64,000 nt of DNA from Roseibium aquae (GTDB taxonomy: Bacteria > Pseudomonadota > Alphaproteobacteria > Rhizobiales > Stappiaceae). Below the pieces are notes generated by a model. That model saw only the letters and a list, made by a program, of their open reading frames with translations. It was not told the origin of the DNA and ran no database searches. Both the position numbers and the translations under genes were made by a program. The stretch covers positions 1 to 64,000 of the forward strand of contig NZ_VXDC01000014.1 in assembly GCF_008711285.1 (NCBI RefSeq), given 5' to 3'. This document shows, piece after piece, positions 45,971 to 55,324 of the stretch. Position 1 is the first letter of the stretch, and each line of letters opens with the position of its first letter.

Positions 45971-47588
45971 GACGAACAGCTACGGGAACCTGACGGAAAA
46001 TTTTGTGTGGCAGATCCCGGAGAAGTTCAACATCGGGGTCGCCATCTGCGACGCGTGGGCGGACAAGGACCCGGACCGGGAAGCCCTTGTGTTTGCGGAG
46101 GACGGTGGGGATGTTACCTCCTATTCCTATGCCGACCTCAAGCGGCTTTCGAACCAGCTCGCGAACCTTTTGAAAGACCGCGGCGTTCAGCCCGGTGACC
46201 GGGTCGGCGTTCTCATGCCGCAGCGCCCGGAAGCCGCTATTGCCCATATCGCCGCGCTGAAGCTGGGGGCGATCACCATCCCGCTGTTCACATTGTTCGG
46301 CGAAGAGGCCCTGTCCTACCGGCTCGGAAACTCGGGCGCGAAAGCCGTGATCACGGATGAGAACGGCGCGGTCAAACTCAGCGGGCTGAGGGATCAGTTG
46401 CCCCATCTTTCGACCCTGTTCTGTGCCGACGGGGCAGCTGAGGGTGCGGAGGATCTGTGGGGCCATATGCGGGGCCACGAAGATACCTTCACACCATTCG
46501 AGACCCGTTCTGACGATCCGGCCTTGATCATCTATACCTCCGGCACCACCGGCCAGCCCAAGGGCGCCCTGCACGCTCACCGCGTTCTGCTCGGCCATCT
46601 GCCAGGTGTCGAGATGAGCCACGATTTCCTGGGCCAGCCGGGCGACCGGATCTGGACACCGGCCGACTGGGCCTGGATCGGCGGGCTACTGGATGTTCTC
46701 ATGCCGGCGCTTTATCTCGGCGTGCCGGTCGTCGCTTGCCGGTTCCGGAAGTTCACCGCGGAAGCCGCGTTTCAGCTGTTGCAGGATCACAAGATCCGCA
46801 ACGCCTTCCTGCCGCCCACCGCACTGAAGATGATGCGCCAGATCGAAGCGCCGCAAGACCGCTGGACCTTGAATGTGCGATCGGTGGCTTCTGGCGGCGA
46901 AACGCTTGGCGCGGAACTGATCGACTGGGGCCGGCGCACCTTTGGCCTGACAATCAACGAATTCTACGGCCAGACCGAGTGCAACATGATTGTCTCCAGT
47001 TGCGCGGCCATCATGGAAGCCCGCCCGGGGGTGATGGGCCGGGCCGTTCCCGGACATCAGGTCGATGTTGTGGATGAGGCCGGCAAGCCGGCACCCGATG
47101 GGGTTCTGGGCACGATCGCGGTCAAGTCGCCCGATCCGGTCATGTTTTTGGGATACTGGAACAATGCCGATGCAACGCGCCGCAAGTTCACCGGCGAATG
47201 GCTTTTGACCGGCGATACAGGCCAGCGCGACGCGGACGGATGGATCCGGTTCGTCGGCCGCGATGACGATGTCATTACCTCGTCCGGCTACCGCATTGGA
47301 CCCGGCGAGATTGAGGACTGTCTCCTCAAGCACCCCGCCGTCGCGATGGCGGGCGTGGTTGGCAAGCCGGATCAGCGCCGCACGGAGATCGTCAAGGCCT
47401 ACATCGTCTTGAAATCCGATATCGAGCCCTCTGACGCATTGGCGGAGGAGATTGCGAGCTTCGTCAAAATCCGCCTGGCGGCCCATGAATATCCCCGCGA
47501 AGTCGCCTTTGTCGACGCCCTCCCCATGACAACCACAGGCAAGGTGATCCGCAAGGAATTGCGCGCCCGCGCAGAAGCAGAAGAATGA
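45954..47588 (+). CDS. AMP-forming acyl-CoA synthetase
   Basis: Activates a carboxylic acid to its CoA ester. The 544-residue protein has the adenylate-forming signature IIYTSGTTGQPKGALHAH, a FYGQTECN motif, the TGDTGQRDADGW hinge region and the catalytic lysine in TTTGKVIRKELR. The pattern is of the medium-chain (ACSM-like) group. Inside an MCC operon the likely acid is isovalerate or 3-methylcrotonate, inferred only from context. The start overlaps mccA by 17 bases; an earlier in-frame ATG at 45882 lies deep inside mccA. Confidence 0.92.
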   Translation: MRLLPETNSYGNLTENFVWQIPEKFNIGVAICDAWADKDPDREALVFAEDGGDVTSYSYADLKRLSNQLANLLKDRGVQPGDRVGVLMPQRPEAAIAHIAALKLGAITIPLFTLFGEEALSYRLGNSGAKAVITDENGAVKLSGLRDQLPHLSTLFCADGAAEGAEDLWGHMRGHEDTFTPFETRSDDPALIIYTSGTTGQPKGALHAHRVLLGHLPGVEMSHDFLGQPGDRIWTPADWAWIGGLLDVLMPALYLGVPVVACRFRKFTAEAAFQLLQDHKIRNAFLPPTALKMMRQIEAPQDRWTLNVRSVASGGETLGAELIDWGRRTFGLTINEFYGQTECNMIVSSCAAIMEARPGVMGRAVPGHQVDVVDEAGKPAPDGVLGTIAVKSPDPVMFLGYWNNADATRRKFTGEWLLTGDTGQRDADGWIRFVGRDDDVITSSGYRIGPGEIEDCLLKHPAVAMAGVVGKPDQRRTEIVKAYIVLKSDIEPSDALAEEIASFVKIRLAAHEYPREVAFVDALPMTTTGKVIRKELRARAEAEE

Positions 47589-47598
47589 GTGATCCGCA

Positions 47599-48450
47599 AT
47601 GACAGATTTTGTCACCCTGTTTGAAATGGGACCGCGCGACGGCCTGCAAAACGAAAAGAAGCTGATCGCGACAGCGGACAAGATCCGCCTCGTCGACTTG
47701 CTGTCCGCCTGCGGGTTCCGCAAGATCGAGGTCACCAGCTTCGTTAGCCCCAAATGGGTTCCGCAAATGGCGGATGCGGCCGAGGTGATGGAAGGGATTT
47801 ACCGGCATCCGGCGGTGACATATGCGGTCTTGACGCCGAATGTAAAAGGATATGGCGCAGCCAAGCGCGCCTTGGCGGATGAAGTGGCGATCTTTGGCTC
47901 CGCCTCGGAAGGCTTTTCCAGGAAAAACATCAACTGTTCGATTGCCGAGAGCATCGAGCGATTCAAGCCGCTTCTGGAAAAAGCGCGGCACGACGAAATC
48001 CCGGTGCGGGGTTACGTTTCCTGCGTGACCGACTGCCCATACGATGGACCGACCCCGCCGGAAAAGGTCGCCGAAGTGGCAAAAACGCTCTTCGATTTGG
48101 GGTGCTATGAGGTCTCCCTCGGCGACACGATCGGGGCGGGAACACCAGAAACGATTGGCCGAATGCTCGATGCCGTGCTGGACCATGTCCCTGCCGAAAA
48201 ACTCGCTGGCCACTATCACGACACCAAGGGCCGCGCATTGGATAACATTGAAATCAGCCTTGAAAAGGGCTTGAGAACATTCGACGCGGCTGTCGGCGGA
48301 CTTGGCGGCTGCCCCTATGCGCCGGGAGCCAAGGGCAATGTGGCGACCGAGGCGGTCGTCGAGCTCTTGAACCGCGGCGGATATCAAACCGGCATTGACC
48401 TCGACCGCCTGCGCGAAGCCGCCGGTTTCGCGCATTCCTTGAGAGGGTGA
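47599..48450 (+). CDS. Hydroxymethylglutaryl-CoA lyase
   Basis: Splits 3-hydroxy-3-methylglutaryl-CoA into acetoacetate and acetyl-CoA, the last step of leucine breakdown. The 283-residue TIM-barrel protein has EMGPRDGLQNE at the start, the metal-binding HYHDTKGRALDN and the active-site loop GLGGCPYAPGAKGN with C238. Starts ten bases after the synthetase stop. Confidence 0.97.
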   Translation: MTDFVTLFEMGPRDGLQNEKKLIATADKIRLVDLLSACGFRKIEVTSFVSPKWVPQMADAAEVMEGIYRHPAVTYAVLTPNVKGYGAAKRALADEVAIFGSASEGFSRKNINCSIAESIERFKPLLEKARHDEIPVRGYVSCVTDCPYDGPTPPEKVAEVAKTLFDLGCYEVSLGDTIGAGTPETIGRMLDAVLDHVPAEKLAGHYHDTKGRALDNIEISLEKGLRTFDAAVGGLGGCPYAPGAKGNVATEAVVELLNRGGYQTGIDLDRLREAAGFAHSLRG

Positions 48451-48455
48451 TAAGC

Positions 48456-49244
48456 ATGACGTTTGAAACAATTTCAGTTGAGACGGATGCCCGCGGCGTT
48501 GCAACCCTGACGCTGAACACGCCGGACAAGCACAATGCGCTTTCCGCGCGCATGATCGAGGAACTGACCGCTGCCGCGGCGACCCTGGGGACCGACGCCA
48601 CCATACGTGCTGTTGTCCTGACGGGGGCAGGCAAGAGCTTCTGTGCAGGCGGCGACCTGGGCTGGATGCGCGAGCAGTTCCATGCGGATCGTCAAACCCG
48701 CATGATCGAGGCGCGTAAACTGGCCATGATGCTGAAAGCGTTGAACGAACTTCCCAAGCCGCTGATCGGACGGGTCCAGGGTCAGGCCTTCGGAGGCGGC
48801 GTGGGGATGATGAGCGTCTGCGATACGGTCATCGCAGTTGAAACTGCCAAGTTCGGGCTGACCGAAGTGAGGCTTGGACTGATCCCGGCAACCATCAGCC
48901 CGTATGTTCTGGCCCGGATGGGCGAAGGCAAGGCCCGCCGGGTTTTCATGTCCGCCCGCATCTTCGGCGCGGCGGAAGCCCGTGATCTGGATCTCGTCGC
49001 AAGCGTTGTTCCGGAGGCCGAGCTTGACGCCGCCATCGACGCGGAAATCAAACCCTATCTGGCTGCGGCACCGGCGGCCGTTGCCGCAGCGAAAGCCCTT
49101 GCCCGATCCCTGGGTCCGGACATCAGCGAAAGCGTGATAGACGCGACCATAGAACGTTTGGCAGACACCTGGGAAACACCTGAAGCCCAGGATGGAATCG
49201 CCGCATTTTTCGAAAAGCGCAAACCCGAATGGGCCCAAAGCTGA
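48456..49244 (+). CDS. Enoyl-CoA hydratase, probable methylglutaconyl-CoA hydratase
   Basis: A 262-residue crotonase-fold enzyme. Oxyanion-hole segments are SFCAGGDLGWMRE and GQAFGGGVGMMSVCD; the general acid/base glutamate is in GLTEVRLGLIPATISPYV, a stretch typical of LiuC-type hydratases. With MCC and HMG-CoA lyase it completes the path from methylcrotonyl-CoA to acetoacetate. The ATG at 48456 follows GAGAGGGTG; an in-frame GTG at 48447 overlaps the lyase gene. Last gene of the operon. Confidence 0.92.
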   Translation: MTFETISVETDARGVATLTLNTPDKHNALSARMIEELTAAAATLGTDATIRAVVLTGAGKSFCAGGDLGWMREQFHADRQTRMIEARKLAMMLKALNELPKPLIGRVQGQAFGGGVGMMSVCDTVIAVETAKFGLTEVRLGLIPATISPYVLARMGEGKARRVFMSARIFGAAEARDLDLVASVVPEAELDAAIDAEIKPYLAAAPAAVAAAKALARSLGPDISESVIDATIERLADTWETPEAQDGIAAFFEKRKPEWAQS

Positions 49245-49250
49245 TCCGTC

Positions 49251-50075
49251 TCAAATCTTCCGCCGGGCATGATTGACGAGTGCGGCGATCCGGGCGATTT
49301 GTTTTTGTTCAGGCAGATGCAAGAGCCCGGGTTTCTGGGTCCGGCTGTCCATCCGTTCGCGCCTCTTTCGGATATTCTGCCGTTCGCGTTCGCTCAGGCC
49401 CTCCGGCAATTCCACACCGGCCCGGTCCATGCCAATGAGAACCTTTTTCATGTCGGGAATGAGCTCGGTTGAGATCGTGAACTCGGTTCCGTCATAGCGA
49501 ACCAGGACGAGCGTTCGGCTTTCCTCTTCGGCCGTCAGCAGGGTGACCTTGTTGCGGGAAGAGGAACCGAGCGCGGTGATATATGCCGCAAGACCCGTCT
49601 TCGAGCGGCGGTCCCGCAGCCGCGCTTGCCGCACGTCTTCATAGCGCACCCGGGTGCGCAAGCCTGTTTCCGCAAACTCGAAACCGTTTCCAAAAAAACG
49701 GGCCCAGGATGTCCTTTGGCGGATCGAGAGCACAAAGAAGGGTATGGAAAGACTGGCGGGAATGAACAACAGAAGATATCCCGCCTGCCCCGCACCTGCA
49801 GCGGAATAAAGGCCAATCAGCATCAAGGACAGGCAGGCGGCGGCAATGACGAAACCGAAGAGATCGGTGACCCAGATCGGCATGGGCGGTTCTGGGCGCA
49901 CAGCACCGGTTGGCAGCTTCGGCAAGGGCATGGCCGCGTAAATGCCCAGCGCCGCCAACCAGCAGATCAATCCGATGACCGGGGTCATGAACGTGAACGC
50001 TCCGACGGATCCCAGGATCATCAGGCACAACGGCAAGAGTCGCCGGAAGACTTCCAGTTTCGCCGCCTTTCCCAT
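49251..50075 (-). CDS. Hypothetical membrane protein with a PH-like soluble part
   Basis: A 274-residue protein I do not recognise. The first 120 residues carry about four hydrophobic helices in two pairs. Residues 125-215 look like a beta-rich, PH-like domain (FEFAETGLRTRVRYEDV, then TEFTISTELIPDMKKVL), as in bacterial PH-domain membrane proteins. A basic, helical tail follows (SERERQNIRKRRERM). It converges on the hydratase gene with 6 bases between stops. Confidence 0.7.
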   Translation of the reverse strand: MGKAAKLEVFRRLLPLCLMILGSVGAFTFMTPVIGLICWLAALGIYAAMPLPKLPTGAVRPEPPMPIWVTDLFGFVIAAACLSLMLIGLYSAAGAGQAGYLLLFIPASLSIPFFVLSIRQRTSWARFFGNGFEFAETGLRTRVRYEDVRQARLRDRRSKTGLAAYITALGSSSRNKVTLLTAEEESRTLVLVRYDGTEFTISTELIPDMKKVLIGMDRAGVELPEGLSERERQNIRKRRERMDSRTQKPGLLHLPEQKQIARIAALVNHARRKI

Positions 50076-50377
50076 ACCCTTGGCCCCGCGTGAGTCTGCA
50101 GTTTCGTGCAGCCGATCAATTCGGCCCGAAAATGAACGCGCAAGCTTGCGCGAAGGTCAAGGCCAAGTTTCGGCCGCCTCTCCAACTACCAACGACATTT
50201 TGGAGCATCAGCCCAACTCAGACCCCGAAAGCCAGAGCTGTCGAAACACAACCAACCCAATCCGCCATCGCTCAATTTGGAGCGTAACGTGTGGGAACAG
50301 GGAAAAGTTGCGCCGCCGTACCGTGATTGCCAGGGCCGCTCCTGGCCAAAACAACTTCAATTCTAAAGGACTACGCC
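50076..50377. other. Divergent promoter region upstream of the glycerate kinase gene
   Basis: A 302-base gap between two diverging genes. It contains the 16-base palindrome at 50137-50152 and an AAAGGA ribosome-binding site just before the TTG start of the kinase. I could not name promoter boxes. No gene seen. Confidence 0.5.
50137..50152. promoter_or_regulatory. Perfect 16-base palindrome
   Basis: CGCGCAAGCTTGCGCG lies 62 bases upstream of the unknown membrane protein gene and 226 bases upstream of the kinase. A dimeric regulator could bind here; the LacI-type protein encoded beyond the kinase is one candidate, but its family usually prefers a central CG, which this site lacks. Confidence 0.3.
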
Positions 50378-51517
50378 TTGCGCCTCGACGATGCAAAACA
50401 AGACCTCAAACACCTCTTCATGATGGGAATTGCCGCTGTCCAGGGAGAAACCGCCGTCGCAGAGGCTTTGGAAGCCGAAAAAACAGCCCCGTTCGACGCG
50501 GTATTGGCAATCGGGAAAGCTGCATGCTCCATGTATCTGGGCGCGCTGCCCTTCCTCGCCCGACATCACCAGGCTCTAGTGATCACAAAATACGCCCATT
50601 CCGAAGACCCACGCCTTGCCGGAACACCAGCGGACATCCTGGAAAGCAGCCATCCCATCCCCAATGACAACAGTCTGAGCGCTGGCCAAAAGGCGCTCGA
50701 CTTTGTTCAGGCCTGTGATTCGAACACAAATCTGTTGGTCTTGGTTTCCGGCGGTGCATCCGCGCTAGCCGAGGTGCTCGTGGATGGCACCAGTCTGGAT
50801 GAATACCGCAATTTGAACGAAAGATTGATTTCGGGCGGAGCGGACATTGCCGAAATCAATGCACAGCGGAAAAGGCTGTCGCGCATCAAGGCCGGGCGGC
50901 TCCTGAGCCACTTTCATGGAGGCCGTGTCCTGACACTGGCCATTTCCGATGTTGCAGGGGACGATATCGGGGTCATAGGGTCCGGGATAGGCGCTTGTTC
51001 CAATCGCGACATCAATTATCGCGGGAAAATCATCGCATCGAACGCGATTGCACGGCACCGGATCGTCGCGACGGGTAGGGAGCGGGGCTATGCGATCGGG
51101 TCGGAAGCCGAAAACCTTTACGGCGATGTGGGAGCTGTGGCGACCCGGCTCGATGAAATCTGGACGGATGGTCAGCCCGGTCTTTATGTCTTTGGCGGCG
51201 AACCAACCATAGAATTGCCACCGAACCCCGGCGAGGGCGGTCGCAATCAGGCTCTGGCGCTGCTCTTGGCGCAGCGGATCCAAAACCGCCCGGACCTTGT
51301 CATCCTGGTTGGCGGAACAGATGGCACCGATGGCGTGACAGCGTCAGCCGGAGGGCTTGTTGACGGGCAGACCTGGTTCCGGGCACCCGATCCGGAACTG
51401 GCGCTCTCGACCGCCAATTCGGGCCGCTATCTGCGCGAGGCGGGGGATGTCCTGGTGACGGGACCAACAGGAACCAACGTGATGGACCTGGTCTTGGCGG
51501 TGAAGACGGCGGGGTGA
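50378..51517 (+). CDS. Glycerate 2-kinase (GckA/TtuD, MOFRL type)
   Basis: Phosphorylates D-glycerate to 2-phosphoglycerate, feeding hydroxypyruvate or tartrate breakdown into glycolysis. The 379-residue protein has the DUF4147 domain with AIGKAACSMYLGA, VSGGASALAEV and RKRLSRIKAGRL, and the C-terminal MOFRL domain with GGEPTIELP, GEGGRNQALAL and GGTDGTDGVT. The start is TTG at 50378, five to seven bases after AAAGGA; no ATG fits, and a TTG at 50327 lacks a ribosome-binding site. It converges on the LacI gene. Confidence 0.92.
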   Translation: MRLDDAKQDLKHLFMMGIAAVQGETAVAEALEAEKTAPFDAVLAIGKAACSMYLGALPFLARHHQALVITKYAHSEDPRLAGTPADILESSHPIPNDNSLSAGQKALDFVQACDSNTNLLVLVSGGASALAEVLVDGTSLDEYRNLNERLISGGADIAEINAQRKRLSRIKAGRLLSHFHGGRVLTLAISDVAGDDIGVIGSGIGACSNRDINYRGKIIASNAIARHRIVATGRERGYAIGSEAENLYGDVGAVATRLDEIWTDGQPGLYVFGGEPTIELPPNPGEGGRNQALALLLAQRIQNRPDLVILVGGTDGTDGVTASAGGLVDGQTWFRAPDPELALSTANSGRYLREAGDVLVTGPTGTNVMDLVLAVKTAG

Positions 51518-51567
51518 AGTCTGCGCCCGTCACCCAAACTGTTTTACGTTCCCGGTGCGGGCCGTTT

Positions 51568-52722
51568 TCATTCGCTGATTTGCGGAGCGAGGCGAACCCC
51601 CTTTGCGGGCGCGCTCTCGCGGATCCGCAGTTCCGGCTCGATCAGGATCGGACTATTGGGCACCCGCTCTCCCGCGATTTGTCTCAGCAGTGTCAGTGCG
51701 GCGAGACGTCCGATCTTGCCTGCATGATTGCGAACGGTCGTCAGTGCCGGCGTTCGACTGTCCACCCCTTCGATATCGTCATACCCGGTGATCGCCATTT
51801 CCGGCCCCGGCTCTATGCCAACTCGGCGAAGACCCGTCATCAGCCCAAGGGCCACAAGGTCGTTGAAGGCAACGAGAGCCGTCGGTCTTTGTTCCAGCGC
51901 CAGGACCGCCCGCACAGCCCCGCGTCCGTCCGCTTGGGTCATCAACTCTGGAAGATCAAGCTGCTGTTCCGGATCAATGCCCGCTTCCTGAAGGGCCTTA
52001 AGCCAACCCGCGTGGCGGTCCCTGCCGGTGGAACTCGACCGGCGCCCTCCAATCATGCCGATCCGCTTATGTCCAAGCGCAAGCACATGCCGTGTCATCC
52101 GATAACTGCCTGTCATGTCGTCACCGCGGACGCAGGGAGCCCAAACGCCCTTGACCTCGCGGGCGACGAGTGTTGTTGGCAATCCTTGATCGATCAGCCG
52201 GTTGATCTCTTCGGTCGTCGTACCGACCGAAGGACAAAGGATCAGCCCGTCGGCACGATGCTGCAGCAGTGTCTTGAGAAAGGCACGCTGACGGTTCACA
52301 TCGTCGCGATGATTGCAGATGAAGATCATCTGCCCCTGTTCTTCCATGACGTCTTCGAGTGCGGAAAACACCTCGGCGAAATACGGGTTCAAGATGTCAT
52401 GAACCGCTACACCGATTATCTGGGAACGGGACGTCCGCAGCGATGCGGCGGAACGATTGTAGATGTAGCCGACCCGGTCAGCTGTTTCCTTGACCTTGAG
52501 CCGCGTGTCTTCAGCGACAAGCGGACTGTCCCTCAAGGCAAGGGAGACCGTGGCCGTTGAAATCCCCAATTCGTCAGCGATGTGACCTAGCGTCAGGCGT
52601 TTGCCCGGCCTGACCGGCACGCCTTCCTCATCCGCCAACACGGCCCGGGAGATCCCGGCACTGTGGTCGCCCTGCCCCTTTTCCGCAGACGGTTTCGAGG
52701 GAGATCCGGCGTCATCTGACAT
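51568..52722 (-). CDS. LacI family transcriptional regulator
   Basis: A 384-residue regulator. About 40 variable residues precede the helix-turn-helix (LTLGHIADELGISTATVSLA, about residues 43-62), then the hinge and a periplasmic-binding-protein-like sensor domain with HDILNPYFAEVF and a C-terminal dimer part. Ligand is presumably a sugar or sugar acid. It converges on the glycerate kinase gene and follows an EamA gene on the same strand; either could be its target. The start at 52722 excludes a 40-codon unsupported extension. Confidence 0.92.
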   Translation of the reverse strand: MSDDAGSPSKPSAEKGQGDHSAGISRAVLADEEGVPVRPGKRLTLGHIADELGISTATVSLALRDSPLVAEDTRLKVKETADRVGYIYNRSAASLRTSRSQIIGVAVHDILNPYFAEVFSALEDVMEEQGQMIFICNHRDDVNRQRAFLKTLLQHRADGLILCPSVGTTTEEINRLIDQGLPTTLVAREVKGVWAPCVRGDDMTGSYRMTRHVLALGHKRIGMIGGRRSSSTGRDRHAGWLKALQEAGIDPEQQLDLPELMTQADGRGAVRAVLALEQRPTALVAFNDLVALGLMTGLRRVGIEPGPEMAITGYDDIEGVDSRTPALTTVRNHAGKIGRLAALTLLRQIAGERVPNSPILIEPELRIRESAPAKGVRLAPQISE

Positions 52723-52908
52723 CGTCTGTTTCACAATCCGAATGTGGCCCGGAACATGGCTCCGGCAAGTCTTGGCGCCAGGTGGCAGATCGCGGTTTCC
52801 AAGGACTGCAGGCACCGGATCGCGTGCGGAGGTTAGCGCCACCCTCTTGAAATTGCGACTGTAAACTGATTTCGCATTGCTGCGAGAACCCGAATTCCGC
52901 GAGCCCCA

Positions 52909-53853
52909 TCAACGTTCGGGAGGAAGTTCCGTGGCCACGGCAGTCCCTTTGACCCGTTCCCGGTACAAGATGAAGAGGCCCGAAGCAACGACGACAGAGG
53001 CGCCAGCAAGTGTGGCCCAGGACGGCACATCCGAGAAAATCAAATAACCCAGCGCGATCATCCAGACGATCTGGACATAAATGAACGGTGCAAGCACCGG
53101 CGCCGGCGAGATCCGGTGGGCGGCAATGAACAGCCAGTGGCCGAGTGCGCCCCAGACGCCGGTCGACAGCAGCAAGAGCCAGATCGTCAGCTCCGACGGG
53201 GTCTCCCAGACAGCCAAGCCGGCCGGCGCTGTCGCCAGCGCCGCGACAATCCCAGAAATAAACAGCATGCCCGCCGGAGACTCGGTTTCCGTCAACATAC
53301 GGGTCAACAAGGCGTAGAGCGCATAGGTCATCATGGCGGCAACAGAGTAGAGGGCCGCCCAGTGCATCCCGCCCATGCCCGGTTGGGTGACGATGAGAAC
53401 CCCGATAAAGCCGACGATGATGGCAATCCAGCGCTTGAGCCCCGCCCATTCCCCCAGAAGCGGGCCGGCCAGTGCGGTGACGACAAAGGGCGTGGCAAAC
53501 ATGATCGACATGGTTTCGGCAAGCTGGAGATATTGAACCGCCAGAAAATTGAAAACGGTGGTGAGAAGAAGACAGACCGCGCGCACGCCCTGCAGGACAG
53601 GCCGCCCCGTCTTCAAAATATCCGGGTTCGCCCAGACCCGGAACATCAAGAACGCGAGCACCACATGACTAAGAAAGCGGATCCAGACAATCTGCAGTGT
53701 TGGGACATGACTGCCGAGATATTTCGCCGTCGCATCGAGAATCGAAAAACACAGGCAGGCGAGGACGAGAAGCGCGATGCCAAGAATGGGATTGGCCGAG
53801 GCACGCGCAGGGGTATTGTCCCCGGTGTCAGGGGCCGGCTGGGTCATCCGCAT
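52909..53853 (-). CDS. EamA/DMT family transporter
   Basis: A 314-residue membrane protein with ten predicted helices in two EamA repeats. The motif CLCFSILDATAKYLG near the first helix is typical of the RhaT/S-adenosylmethionine-uptake-like DMT group in alphaproteobacteria. Substrate unknown. The ATG at 53853 or 53847 is the start; the frame upstream is open but unsupported. It lies between MarR and LacI genes, all on the minus strand. Confidence 0.9.
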   Translation of the reverse strand: MRMTQPAPDTGDNTPARASANPILGIALLVLACLCFSILDATAKYLGSHVPTLQIVWIRFLSHVVLAFLMFRVWANPDILKTGRPVLQGVRAVCLLLTTVFNFLAVQYLQLAETMSIMFATPFVVTALAGPLLGEWAGLKRWIAIIVGFIGVLIVTQPGMGGMHWAALYSVAAMMTYALYALLTRMLTETESPAGMLFISGIVAALATAPAGLAVWETPSELTIWLLLLSTGVWGALGHWLFIAAHRISPAPVLAPFIYVQIVWMIALGYLIFSDVPSWATLAGASVVVASGLFILYRERVKGTAVATELPPER

Positions 53854-54100
53854 AACTCGTTGTCGGCGTGGTTGGAGCAACCAGGCAGGGCTATGATCTC
53901 TTAGGACAGCGGAACCTCCGCAGCGCGACCTGATCGTCAACCCGGTGAACCTAGTGGCGCGGTTTGAAAAGGGGCGCAGGCAGAACGGCGGCGGCACTTG
54001 CCTGATAACAATAAAGACCACCGTCGACGTTCCCAAGGCCGGTTGCGTCACAAACGGTACGCCTCCGTACCCACCGGGACGAGCACGATCCCGGAAACCG

Positions 54101-54616
54101 TCAAGCCGCCGTCAACTCGTCGCTCTTGCTGCCAGCTTTGCCCTCATCATCTTCCATATCCGCATCGTGTTCTGGATCATTATCGACGGAAAGCGCCAGA
54201 TTCTTCTCAACCTGGCGAAGCAGTTTGCGCAGCTTTTTCCTGTCTTTGTCATCCAGACCAGCCATTGCTTCGCGCTCAAGACGCTTCCAGGACTTGTCAA
54301 CGGACTCGACGAGGGCGCGGCCTGCTTCGGTCAGATGAACACGGGCAAGCCGGCCATCGGTATCGGAGACTTGCCGGCGGACATATCCTTGCGCGGACAG
54401 CCGGGTCACCATCTTTGTCACGGTGGGAGGTTGGACGCCCAGCGCCAGGGCCAATTGACTCATTGTCCGTCCGTCGGCATCCGCCAGGACCTTCAGAACC
54501 AACTCCTGACCCGGGTGAAGACCGATGCGCATCAAATGGCTACCCGAGCGCGACCTGAGGGCCTTGGAGGCCTGAACAAGACGGAATGTCACGCTTTTCT
54601 TGTAGTTGAAAGCCAT
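54101..54616 (-). CDS. MarR family transcriptional regulator
   Basis: A 171-residue winged-helix regulator. The DNA-binding region is at about residues 40-100: SQLALALGVQPPTVTKMVTRL as recognition helix (read with one break), followed by the wing VSDTDGRLARVHLT. The C-terminal helices are Lys/Arg/Glu-rich and end in an acidic tail (NDPEHDADMEDDEG). MarR proteins typically sense phenolics or oxidants; two quinone-reductase-like genes lie upstream on the same strand, 120 bases away, and are the natural targets. Confidence 0.93.
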   Translation of the reverse strand: MAFNYKKSVTFRLVQASKALRSRSGSHLMRIGLHPGQELVLKVLADADGRTMSQLALALGVQPPTVTKMVTRLSAQGYVRRQVSDTDGRLARVHLTEAGRALVESVDKSWKRLEREAMAGLDDKDRKKLRKLLRQVEKNLALSVDNDPEHDADMEDDEGKAGSKSDELTAA

Positions 54617-54736
54617 TTTGATAGTCCCCATCACCGTCAACGGTCCGCAACGCGGCCAAAACCAGACGCCGCATGTCACAACCAGTAATCGGGGTGTTTA
54701 ACCGTCAAATGACAATGCTGTCCCGAACGCAGCTTT

Positions 54737-55324
54737 TTAAAAGCCGGCAAGCTTTTTCTGTATTTTTTGGAGGTAATCAGACCGGCTTTCAGGGGTCGAA
54801 CTGTCCATTTTGTAGTGCGCGAGATAGAGCGACCGGCAATTTGGGGCGCACAACGCGCGAATCCCCCGCAAAATGGTTTTCCGGCCGGGTTCGCCCATCA
54901 GCTTGGAGACCAGCCAGCTCGCCCCGCAGGTTGTCACAACGCCAACCTTTTGGATATGAAGCATTTTTGGCTTCATGGGCGCCCTTTCCGTCGGCATCTC
55001 AAAGGTCACATGCGGCACCCAGACGCGATCGAGCCAGCCCTTGAGCATGGCTGGCAACCCAAACCACCAGGTTGGATAGACAAAAAGCAGTTTGTCGCAC
55101 CAGGCGAGATGCTCCAGGTGTTCGGCAACCGGTGTCTGATTGCTGGCGGCATCATGGTACCCCCGGCGCTCATCGGCGGACATGGCCGGATTGAACCCCA
55201 TGGCGTAAAGGTCAAGCACACGAACCTCGTTTCCGCCCTGTTCAAGCGTATCGACAACCTGGGCACAAACGGCTGCGCTGAAGCTCTCCTGGCATGGGTG
55301 GCAGTAGACAACCAGCACACGCAT
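54737..55324 (-). CDS. Flavodoxin-fold NAD(P)H:quinone reductase-like protein (second of pair)
   Basis: A 195-residue FMN-type flavodoxin_2 protein related to KefF/MdaB/NQO. It starts MRVLVVYCHPCQESF, the phosphate-binding loop, and has the flavin-contacting YPTWWFGLPAMLKGWLDRV. Such enzymes reduce quinones by two electrons, avoiding semiquinones. Its ATG shares one base with the stop of the paralogue upstream (TGATG), so the pair is coupled. Confidence 0.92.
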   Translation of the reverse strand: MRVLVVYCHPCQESFSAAVCAQVVDTLEQGGNEVRVLDLYAMGFNPAMSADERRGYHDAASNQTPVAEHLEHLAWCDKLLFVYPTWWFGLPAMLKGWLDRVWVPHVTFEMPTERAPMKPKMLHIQKVGVVTTCGASWLVSKLMGEPGRKTILRGIRALCAPNCRSLYLAHYKMDSSTPESRSDYLQKIQKKLAGF

